DNA of 9,817 bases from Clostridia bacterium (GTDB lineage: Bacteria; Bacillota_A; Clostridia; Oscillospirales; Acutalibacteraceae). Below are positions 1-5,396 of the stretch, in pieces (positions within the stretch are counted from its first letter, which is position 1; the number at the start of each line of letters is the position of its first letter). The notes below the pieces were generated by a model. That model did not search any database. It had not been told where the DNA came from and was given only the letters and a program-made list of their open reading frames with translations. Location of the stretch: positions 1 through 9,817 of the forward strand of contig JAILQN010000315.1 in NCBI GenBank assembly GCA_024699005.1, in the 5' to 3' direction. Position numbers and translations under genes: made by a program.

Positions 1-50
1 TATGAGGTCTACTTTTTTTTATCTTCTGTTGCACTTCATATGATAACCTA

Positions 51-171
51 TCCACCTCCCCTTGGCAGGGGAGGCTTGTGCGGTTATCGCACTTCGCGCG
101 ATTTTTTATATATAATCACCGTTCGCGAAGCGAACGCAACCATATAAGCCGCCCCTGCCAAGGGGAGGGGG
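51..171. repeat. Palindromic GC-rich repeat element (REP/MITE-like)
   Basis: A 16-bp sequence, CTCCCCTTGGCAGGGG (56-71), recurs as its exact reverse complement at 152-167, with 80 bp between the copies. The left arm is itself a hairpin (CCTCCCC at 55-61 with GGGGAGG at 68-74), as is the right arm (CCCCT at 152-156 with AGGGG at 161-165). The interior holds another perfect hairpin, GTTCGC-gaa-GCGAAC (121-135). No reading frame lies inside. Nested inverted repeats around a non-coding core are typical of REP or MITE-like elements; similar CTCCCCTTGGCAGGGG-type sequences occur between genes in gut Clostridia, though that recollection was not checked. Positions 1-50 show nothing recognisable. Confidence 0.6.
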
Positions 172-180
172 ACCGCGAAG

Positions 181-307
181 GGTGGAGGGGTAAACGGCCG
201 CCGAGACTTCGGTGAAGGCTTCACCGGTCAAAGCGAAGTGGAAGCAGAGCCGGTGGAGGGGTAAACGGCTGCCGAGACTTCGGTGAAGGCATCACCGGTC
301 AAAGCGA
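181..307. repeat. Tandem direct duplication, 71-bp period, each copy with a hairpin
   Basis: A 56-bp sequence at 181-236 is repeated at 252-307 with only two differences that I can find, giving a 71-bp period. Copy 1 contains a perfect hairpin, CGGTGAA-ggc-TTCACCG (210-226). In copy 2 the stem is one base pair shorter (281-286 with 292-297). Both copies begin with GGTGGAGGGG, and the element at 51-171 runs directly into copy 1, so they may be parts of one composite repeat. The array ends about 30 bp past the 3' end of the DUF559 gene. No coding content is apparent. Confidence 0.7.
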
Positions 308-338
308 ACGGAAAACCGCGCCGTTGAGAACCGGTCCC

Positions 339-719
339 TTATTTGAGCAGTTCTTTAACTGCCGAATCTATTTTCTCACAGACAATATGAAAGGTTTCCT
401 CAACATCCCAATTTGTAAAACGTATTACGGTAATATTATATGATTTAAAAACCTCTGTTCGTTTTTCGTCATATTTTATTCCATTATCTGTGAGATGCTG
501 AGAACCGTCGATTTCGATAACAAGACGTGCTTTTGAACAATAAAAATCCGCGATATAATGATCAATGATACGCTGTCGGTAAAACTTGACAGGATAAGTT
601 CTTAAATAATCATACCAAAGGTGTCGCTCTTGAGGCGTCATATCACTTCGAAGCTTTCTGGCGCGGCCGATCAGTTCTTTATTGGAGTCAGCAAGAGATT
701 TATAATTATCGTTGGTCAT
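339..719 (-). CDS. DUF559 domain protein (Vsr-like PD-(D/E)XK endonuclease fold)
   Basis: The 126-residue product is a full-length single-domain DUF559 protein, a family related to very-short-patch-repair endonucleases and other PD-(D/E)XK nucleases. Visible hallmarks are the N-terminal helix LRSDMTPQERHLWYDYLR (23-40), IADFYC (56-61, with D58), LVIEIDGSQH (66-75, with E69 and D71), D84 and R87 in the following helix, and VIRFTNWDV (98-106). The start at 719 is preferred over in-frame ATGs at 767 and 725. It has GGAGGG (727-732) seven bases upstream, and the 767 start would fall inside the -35 box of a strong promoter. Codons are markedly more AT-rich than in the sugar genes to the right, which hints at acquisition. 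Family members often sit alone or near mobile DNA and their role is unsettled; DNA cleavage is inferred from the fold. Confidence 0.85.
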   Translation of the reverse strand: MTNDNYKSLADSNKELIGRARKLRSDMTPQERHLWYDYLRTYPVKFYRQRIIDHYIADFYCSKARLVIEIDGSQHLTDNGIKYDEKRTEVFKSYNITVIRFTNWDVEETFHIVCEKIDSAVKELLK

Positions 720-738
720 TACCATACCCTCCGCTGCG

Positions 739-767
739 ATCATATCGGAGCAAAATTCGCGTGTCAA
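739..767 (-). promoter_or_regulatory. Sigma-70-type promoter of the DUF559 gene
   Basis: Read on the minus strand, TTGACA (762-767, perfect -35) and TATGAT (739-744, five of six -10 bases) are separated by exactly 17 bp. The expected transcription start, near 732, falls at the edge of the GGAGGG ribosome binding site (727-732), giving a leader of only about 13 bases before the ATG at 719. This supports the shorter gene start and independent expression of the DUF559 gene. Confidence 0.7.
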
Positions 768-830
768 AAGAGGTATTATTTCGGTTTCTTTGAGCGCAGG
801 ATGTGTGTTTTTTGTTTTGACTGTGATGGC

Positions 831-913
831 TCTGTACAGAAGGTTTCCTCGACCGTGGACTCCTGTACAAAAACTCTACCTCAACCATGGACCCCTCCGC
901 CGCCTCCGGCGGC
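831..913. repeat. Degenerate 31-32 bp tandem repeat plus hairpin
   Basis: The 17-mer CCTCGACCGTGGACTCC (847-863) recurs as CCTCAACCATGGACCCC (879-895), 32 bp on. The TGTACA motif preceding each copy (833-838 and 864-869) recurs at 31 bp. A perfect hairpin follows, GCCGCC-tcc-GGCGGC (899-913). This block abuts the point where oxidoreductase homology stops in the neighbouring stub, so it marks the break. It uses the same GC-rich, GGTGGAGGGG-like vocabulary as the left-end repeats. The rest of 720-875, apart from the DUF559 promoter, shows nothing coding that I can support. Confidence 0.55.
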
Positions 914-1007
914 ACGTCCCTTCCATGGGCAGCATGACTACGCGGTTCTTTATCTCCACGTTCCCGACCTTCCACGGCCGGAACAAGGGTTCATATTTCG
1001 GGTCCAT
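876..1007 (-). pseudogene. 5' stub of an Old Yellow Enzyme-type NADH:flavin oxidoreductase
   Basis: On the minus strand an ATG at 1007, preceded by AAGGAG seven bases upstream, opens a 43-codon frame. It begins MDPKYEPLFRPWKVGNVEIK and continues NRVVMLPMEGT. This is the N-terminal signature of NADH:flavin oxidoreductases of the Old Yellow Enzyme / 2,4-dienoyl-CoA reductase group (LF-P-x-x-I/V-G-x-x-x-x-K-N-R-x-V-x-x-P-M). Intact members are usually 350 residues or more, with a TIM barrel that binds FMN. Homology ends near residue 31 (about 915). The frame then runs through a GC-rich hairpin as an arginine run and stops at 876. No further piece of the barrel is visible before the DUF559 gene, so this is a decayed remnant and not a frameshift. 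The start lies 40 bp after the DUF2075 stop, so it may still be transcribed and even translated as a nonsense peptide. Confidence 0.7.
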
Positions 1008-1047
1008 AAGATTACTCCTTATTTATTTATCTTTACAATTTGAAACA

Positions 1048-3186
1048 CTATATTTCTTCGATTCCCAGACTCTTAAGATACCGGTATGTTCCGTCATAAT
1101 ATGCCGGTAAACGGGTGTTGTCCTCCAAGAATCCGCTCGGGGTTTTGTTTGGATTGCCCTCCGGCACGCATATGATCATTCCGGCGCGGGCGCGGGTCAG
1201 CAATACCCTGTACGCATTGAGCATATATTTCAGCAGCTCCTGCTGACTTTCTGTTTCGCCGGCGACTCTGTTCCATTTTGTGCGTCCGTTGAATCTGTAA
1301 AAGCCCCATTCACCGTTCTCGTATCGCATATCCGCGTCCCAAAGCACGCAGGTGTAATCAAGCTCAAGTCCCTGAACCTGTATCTCTGTCGCGGCTTCTT
1401 CAAGATAATTCGAAGATCTTGTATCTGTTTTGTCATCAAGGAACCAGTGAACGGCATTTTCATCGCCGGACGGGAGAATATGCACAGCCAGCGGTTTGTA
1501 TCTTGCGGATTCTTTCGTTACAAGTACACCGGTGCGTTCGGTGCCTCTGACTTTTTTATGCAGCCATCGCCGCGCTTTGTTCATATCTCTTGTAAGAACA
1601 ATCGGGTACTTATCTTTTATCTCATTGTAAAGAACAGAGGCATTGTCGTCAAACGATAACAGCGCATGAACAAATGCGGAAAGCTTTTCGGCTCGGTAGG
1701 AACGCAAGGAAACACCAAGGTGCAGACTGTCCGCATAAGTCACATGTGAATTGTATCTGAGCAGTTCGTTTACTCTTCCTTCGGCATATTCCGCTTCCGT
1801 TAATGTAGGCGAGATATATACTTTCCAGTGCGGGAACTTTTCGTTCAGCGCATATATCCATTCGGAAATGCCCGCTTCACCTGTGTTGATCTCCTGCCCG
1901 CCCCCGACAAGACAGATTACAGTCGCCCAGTCTTCGCGCTGATCGAGAGACCAGATCAGAAACGCCGCTTCCGAAACCGGGAAGTTTGGCACTTTCAGTT
2001 TGTTGCCGTATGTTCCGCCTCTTTTAAGATAGTCTGCGAGCCTTTTATGTGTCCATGATCGCTGCGCTTCATCAAAAATCGCGACGTGTTCAACTTCGCC
2101 GAATCCCGAAGCTTCCATTTTTACGGCTTTTTCGGGATCTATCTCAAGCACTCCGTTTTCTACGGGGTTCTTTATTTTTGCCAGCATATTGTCGCGGTAG
2201 CGGTGTATCATCTGAATCGATTTTCCTGCTTCACGACGGGAATCGGTAAGCTTTTTCGTTATGCCCTTTTCTCTGCAGCTCTTATAATTATCCTGTGCAA
2301 GCGCTTCCGTCAGAACCGCGACAAGCGGACCGTTTCCCGAAAGATAAACAGCGCTTTCGTCCCTGACAGGCTCGTCCTGCCCCTGATATGTCTGTTTTAT
2401 TGCAACGTCAAGCCCGACTAGGGTTTTGCCTGCGCCGGGAACACCGGTGACAAAGCAGATGCTTTTATCTCCGTTTTCTTTGCTTTTTCTTATTACTTCC
2501 AGAATGTAAGCGATCGTCGCATCTGTAGATACATTATCCGCTTCATGCCTTGTGATGTTTTCCACGGAATGATGTTCGTAAAGCGATTTTGCCGCTTCAA
2601 TTATTGTCGGCGTCGGAGCATAGGGGCTTATCTCCCATCTGGGATCGATCGGCGCCTCATCCGGAAATCTGTTCAGTACGATCCCGATTATGTTCAGGAT
2701 CCCGTTTTTGTTTGCGATAAGCGGATTGACGACCTGATCATCGTAAACGGACATCTGAACAGCAGTGGAGGATTTTTTGTGTTCCGTTGCGACAAGGACA
2801 GGCGCTATGACTTTATCACGGCTGAATCTGTGGAAATTCTTTAAATCAAGCGCGTAGTCCAGAACCTGATCCACATCGGCTTCCAGAATATGACTCTCAC
2901 CGACTTTGAATTCGAGACAGAAAACGATTCCCTTATAAAGCAAAACCGTATCGATTCTTTTGCCCAGACGCGGGATATCGTATTCAAATATGATCTGTCC
3001 GTCCTTGTCGAAAAGCTGAAACAGGGTCTCCTTCAGTATGGAGATTTCTCCTTTCCACGCCTCTCTTGTGGTCGTCTGAGCATCGCCGTGATAGTTATCA
3101 CATAAAGCTCCGAGTATCGATGTGTCGGATTCTCTGAGGAAATCCGTAAAACTGTTTTTGTATAAGCAGCGGTTATGGTTTTTCAT
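1048..3186 (-). CDS. DUF2075 protein: PD-(D/E)XK nuclease fused to SF1 helicase/AAA ATPase
   Basis: Numbered from the start at 3186 (712 residues). The N-terminal domain has a nuclease-like motif, D79 in GKRID and E92-F-K94 in CLEFKVG, followed by the conserved DQVLDYALDLKNFH. The C-terminal part is a superfamily 1 NTPase with Walker A GVPGAGKT (248-255), Walker B IFDEAQ (370-375), motif III-like LVGGGQEIN (426-434), motif V-like TEIQVQGLELD (600-610) and motif VI-like YRVLLTRARAG (659-669). All the expected NTPase motifs are present, so it appears intact. DUF2075/Schlafen-group-3 helicases are often found in accessory or defence-associated DNA; their substrate is unsettled. The frame is open to an ATG at 3261, but relatives typically begin near 'NRCLY..S...FL..S...ILG', matching the internal Met at 3186. 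Neither start has a good ribosome binding site. The upstream minus-strand gene (DUF4838) ends at 3271, so co-transcription is also possible. Confidence 0.85.
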   Translation of the reverse strand: MKNHNRCLYKNSFTDFLRESDTSILGALCDNYHGDAQTTTREAWKGEISILKETLFQLFDKDGQIIFEYDIPRLGKRIDTVLLYKGIVFCLEFKVGESHILEADVDQVLDYALDLKNFHRFSRDKVIAPVLVATEHKKSSTAVQMSVYDDQVVNPLIANKNGILNIIGIVLNRFPDEAPIDPRWEISPYAPTPTIIEAAKSLYEHHSVENITRHEADNVSTDATIAYILEVIRKSKENGDKSICFVTGVPGAGKTLVGLDVAIKQTYQGQDEPVRDESAVYLSGNGPLVAVLTEALAQDNYKSCREKGITKKLTDSRREAGKSIQMIHRYRDNMLAKIKNPVENGVLEIDPEKAVKMEASGFGEVEHVAIFDEAQRSWTHKRLADYLKRGGTYGNKLKVPNFPVSEAAFLIWSLDQREDWATVICLVGGGQEINTGEAGISEWIYALNEKFPHWKVYISPTLTEAEYAEGRVNELLRYNSHVTYADSLHLGVSLRSYRAEKLSAFVHALLSFDDNASVLYNEIKDKYPIVLTRDMNKARRWLHKKVRGTERTGVLVTKESARYKPLAVHILPSGDENAVHWFLDDKTDTRSSNYLEEAATEIQVQGLELDYTCVLWDADMRYENGEWGFYRFNGRTKWNRVAGETESQQELLKYMLNAYRVLLTRARAGMIICVPEGNPNKTPSGFLEDNTRLPAYYDGTYRYLKSLGIEEI

Positions 3187-3201
3187 GATCTGTTCTGTGT
3201 T

Positions 3202-3230
3202 ATGGTATTTGCGATATATCGCCTTTTCAA
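3202..3230 (-). promoter_or_regulatory. Candidate promoter with palindrome in spacer, upstream of DUF2075
   Basis: On the minus strand TTGAAA (3225-3230) and TACCAT (3202-3207) are 17 bp apart, and the spacer contains the perfect 12-bp palindrome GCGATATATCGC (3211-3222). If this promoter is real, the first ATG downstream is at 3186, only about 15 bases from the -10 box. That would mean a very short or absent leader, which would explain the missing ribosome binding site. The -10 match is only four of six, so this is tentative. Confidence 0.3.
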
Positions 3231-3270
3231 AGAAAACTTCACTTGCCACAGGCAAACTCATTCGGTGCCG

Positions 3271-5058
3271 TCAGAGGCTCAGACGGCGTTTCGTGCCCCA
3301 ATGGGAAGGGGGGAGAAGCAGATTCGGATCCTCTTTCAGATCGGAGATCTCCGTAAGGCGGGTGACGCCGAAGCGGCGGTAATCCGCCAGCAGTTTTTTC
3401 TGTTCCCGTTTCCATCCCCGGGGATTGCCGGTCCGGGAGAACTCGGCGCGGAAGTTGCAGGCTTTCCAGTACCGCCACGAAAGGGCGCTGCGCCTCACCC
3501 GTTCCCGTTCTGTTTCATCTGCGCAGAGAGCTTCCGCATCCCGCCACAGCCGGTCGCAGAGGGCGACCTGAGAGCGGGAGAGAGACAGCACTGCGCCGTC
3601 GACCATATCGTGGTAGATGATCATATGCCTGCCCTTCGTGCCGGTGCGCTCCGTCGTCAGGTCGATATATTCCCTGATATGCCGCCAGCCGGCGCCGTAG
3701 TACGCTTCCAGAAAGCCGTTCATCTCTTTCTCATAGTCGCAGTCCGGATCGAACAGCAGGCGGGAGATCAGATAGCAGCGCAGAGATGCGAATTCCGCGT
3801 CGCTGACGGGGGCGTGGTAGTTGCCCTCCTCGTAGACGCCTTTTGCGTGGTTCTGCACGAAAAACCGCATATTGGGCTGCAGCACGCCGAAATTCGGGAA
3901 GGGACCGAGATACTGCCAGTAGTTGGTGGTGTAATCCCAGATAAAAAGAGTATCGCAGATAGCCGCCCAGTTCCTGATGTCGCGGCAGAAGCGGACGTTC
4001 AGCGGGTCCCGGGGCGTGTCCAGCGGGTGGGAAAAGCAGCACTCTATGGAGCAGAGGCGCACTATCACGTTTTTGCGCGGGCGGACCTTCTTCGGGGGAG
4101 TGCGCGAGTAGCGGTAGGCGAAGGTGTCGAATTTCAGATCCGGGTATTCTTTTTCGAAAGCTTCAGCCACATGATTGACGAAACTGATGATCGTCCCGGA
4201 GTGAGCGCCGTTCAGGCGGTCGATCGCCCGGCAGTTTCTGCACTGGCAGAAGGATCTCATGGTGTCTCCCTGAGTCAGCGAGACGATGCGGGCGCCGGGA
4301 TTCTCCTCCAGCAGTTCGCGCACCTCGTTTATTGTGATCGACAGCACTTCCGGATTCGTCAGACAGAGCTGCTTCGGCGTCCGTCTGCCGTGGGAGAGGG
4401 CGAAATACTCCGGGTGTGTATCAAAATACTTTTTCGCGCTGATGAAGCGGTTCGCGAGCGTATGCCCGAAGCCGCCGGTGTAACCAATCGCTCCGCCCAG
4501 TTCAGGCGCTTCCGTGCAGGGCTTGGCGTTCACGTGGTTCGCGAGGCAGAATTCCGCGTCCCGGGTGCTGTTCCAGTCTGTTTCACGGTATCCGAGGACC
4601 GGGGTATAGGTATAGGACAGCGCGGCGGGAACGGACACGGTCTCCCGTTTCGGGATCACGACGCAGTCCTCCGCGTACCAGCGGCAGCCCAGCTCCCGTT
4701 TCAGGAATTCGAACACCGAATACAGCGTACCGCGTTTTTCCCCGCCGGCGATGATCAGCTTCTGCCCGTGTGTGAAATAACAGAGAGTCTCATCGCTGAA
4801 AGCGTCCCGGTCAACAGTAAACTCATCCTGTTCGCGGGCAGTCCTGCCCACGACGATCTCTTTTTCCGTTGGCGCTTCAGAGTCTGAAACAATAGTCAGC
4901 CTGACTCCGGAAATGCGCTCCAGATAAGTCTGCAGTCTCAGAGCGGCAGTATATTCCGGATCTCCTGACGCCTTTCTGCAGACGATCACGTACTCGCTGC
5001 ATCCGTTTTCGATGAGAGCAAGTGCGCGCTCAGCGTTTTTGTCGTTGCCGATACCCAT
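3271..5058 (-). CDS. DUF4838 domain glycoside-hydrolase-like protein, cytoplasmic
   Basis: 595 residues. The N-terminal 130 residues resemble the alpha-glucuronidase / hexosaminidase N-terminal accessory domain, ending in LIIAGGEKRGTLYSVFEFLK (101-120) and GCRWYA (124-129). The DUF4838 region then covers roughly 180-465, with HPEYFAL (215-221), a cysteine-bearing TQGDTMRSFCQCRNC (262-276), the barrel-strand-like DTFAYRYSR (311-319), CSIECCFSHPLD (336-347), and IWDYTTNYWQYLGPFPNF (373-390). A helical tail follows. The family is assumed to act on carbohydrates; no catalytic residue can be assigned here with confidence. Many relatives carry signal peptides; this one starts MGIGNDKNAERAL and has none, implying an intracellular oligosaccharide or glycoside substrate. 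GGAG (5067-5070) lies eight bases before the ATG. It is divergent from the kinase-SIS-symporter operon and shares a promoter region with it. Confidence 0.85.
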   Translation of the reverse strand: MGIGNDKNAERALALIENGCSEYVIVCRKASGDPEYTAALRLQTYLERISGVRLTIVSDSEAPTEKEIVVGRTAREQDEFTVDRDAFSDETLCYFTHGQKLIIAGGEKRGTLYSVFEFLKRELGCRWYAEDCVVIPKRETVSVPAALSYTYTPVLGYRETDWNSTRDAEFCLANHVNAKPCTEAPELGGAIGYTGGFGHTLANRFISAKKYFDTHPEYFALSHGRRTPKQLCLTNPEVLSITINEVRELLEENPGARIVSLTQGDTMRSFCQCRNCRAIDRLNGAHSGTIISFVNHVAEAFEKEYPDLKFDTFAYRYSRTPPKKVRPRKNVIVRLCSIECCFSHPLDTPRDPLNVRFCRDIRNWAAICDTLFIWDYTTNYWQYLGPFPNFGVLQPNMRFFVQNHAKGVYEEGNYHAPVSDAEFASLRCYLISRLLFDPDCDYEKEMNGFLEAYYGAGWRHIREYIDLTTERTGTKGRHMIIYHDMVDGAVLSLSRSQVALCDRLWRDAEALCADETERERVRRSALSWRYWKACNFRAEFSRTGNPRGWKREQKKLLADYRRFGVTRLTEISDLKEDPNLLLPPSHWGTKRRLSL

Positions 5059-5084
5059 ATCGTATTCTCCGGTCGTTTTTTACT

Positions 5085-5113
5085 ATATTAACATAATGTT
5101 AACGGAAATACAA
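5085..5113 (-). promoter_or_regulatory. Promoter of the DUF4838 gene
   Basis: On the minus strand TTGTAT (5108-5113) and TAATAT (5085-5090) are separated by 17 bp; an overlapping alternative -10, TATAGT, lies at 5082-5087. The -35 box sits within one arm of the palindrome at 5106-5131, and the -10 box overlaps the inverted repeat at 5088-5102. Transcription would start near 5078, leaving a leader of about 20 bases that contains the GGAG ribosome binding site. Confidence 0.5.
5088..5102. promoter_or_regulatory. Inverted repeat TTAACAT-A-ATGTTAA, candidate operator
   Basis: Perfect 7-bp arms (5088-5094 and 5096-5102) around a single base. It overlaps the -10 box and spacer of the minus-strand promoter, where a bound regulator would block transcription of the DUF4838 gene. 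No T-tract follows in a useful position, so a terminator is unlikely. The regulator is not encoded in this window. Confidence 0.5.
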
Positions 5114-5131
5114 TAAATAATTGTTGTATTT
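5106..5131. promoter_or_regulatory. 26-bp palindrome between divergent promoters, candidate shared operator
   Basis: AAATACAA (5106-5113) and TTGTATTT (5124-5131) are perfect inverted arms with a 10-bp centre. A second, overlapping pairing, ACAAT (5110-5114) with ATTGT (5120-5124), extends the symmetry inward. Each arm carries a TTGTAT -35 box, one for each direction of transcription. One dimeric regulator on this site would therefore cover both -35 elements. Confidence 0.55.
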
Positions 5132-5152
5132 ATGATAACGTGATGATACAAT
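5124..5152 (+). promoter_or_regulatory. Promoter of the kinase-SIS-symporter operon
   Basis: TTGTAT (5124-5129) and TACAAT (5147-5152, five of six -10 bases) are separated by 17 bp on the plus strand. The predicted start near 5159 gives a long leader of about 235 bases before the kinase ATG at 5397, much of it made of 7-bp repeats. The -35 box is the mirror image of the -35 of the minus-strand promoter. Confidence 0.5.
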
Positions 5153-5192
5153 CGGAAAGTAATTAATGGGCAGTGTTGAGTGTGGAGTTTTC

Positions 5193-5241
5193 AGTGATCA
5201 GGGATCAGAGATCAGTGGATAGTGTATAGTGGATAGTGGAT
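5193..5241. repeat. Heptanucleotide tandem repeat, AGTGGAT type (7 units)
   Basis: Seven consecutive 7-bp units: AGTGATC, AGGGATC, AGAGATC, AGTGGAT, AGTGTAT, AGTGGAT, AGTGGAT. The following 5242-5323 is GC-rich at first, with CGCGCG at 5244-5249 facing CGCGCG at 5280-5285, and shows no gene. AGTGGATAGTG, present at 5214-5224 and again at 5228-5238, is the exact reverse complement of CACTATCCACT at 5324-5334. The operon leader could therefore fold on itself. Confidence 0.75.
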
Positions 5242-5323
5242 AGCGCGCGACTCGGATCGCGGTGAATATCTGCGGGCGCCGCGCGAAAACCATCATCTTT
5301 ACAAAACTTTGACCCGTAATATG

Positions 5324-5393
5324 CACTATCCACTCTTAAATCTCCACTCTCCAAACACCGCTCCCCGTTCTCCACTCTTCACTCTCCTGACTG
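5324..5393. repeat. Heptanucleotide tandem repeat, CACTCTC type (10 units)
   Basis: Ten degenerate 7-bp units run to three bases before the kinase start: CACTATC, CACTCTT, AAATCTC, CACTCTC, CAAACAC, CGCTCCC, CGTTCTC, CACTCTT, CACTCTC, CTGACTG. The strand is pyrimidine-rich, so no ribosome binding site is available to the kinase gene. The first units are complementary to the AGTGGAT-type repeat upstream. Confidence 0.7.
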
Positions 5394-5396
5394 AAA

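Noticed and set aside
720..767. N-terminal extension of the DUF559 protein to the ATG at 767
   Set aside because: The extension overlaps the -35 and -10 boxes of a near-consensus promoter, while the ATG at 719 has a well-spaced GGAGGG.
3261..3290. Rho-independent terminator between the DUF4838 and DUF2075 genes
   Set aside because: CCGTC/GACGG around 3268-3286 gives only a 5-bp stem, overlaps the stop codon and is not followed by a T-run on the transcribed strand.
3175..4887. Long open frame on the plus strand, 570 codons
   Set aside because: It is antisense to the DUF4838 gene, has low-complexity alanine/valine/arginine composition, matches no family motif and has no ribosome binding site. 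It is a by-product of the GC-rich opposite strand.
5166..5222. Possible 18-residue leader peptide after the plus-strand promoter, with GGAAAG upstream
   Set aside because: Most of the frame is made of heptamer repeat, and the predicted transcript start (about 5159) would exclude its ribosome binding site. There is no attenuator-like structure or codon bias.
5193..5393. CRISPR array
   Set aside because: The repeats are 7 bp long and contiguous, with no unique spacers and no cas genes in the window.
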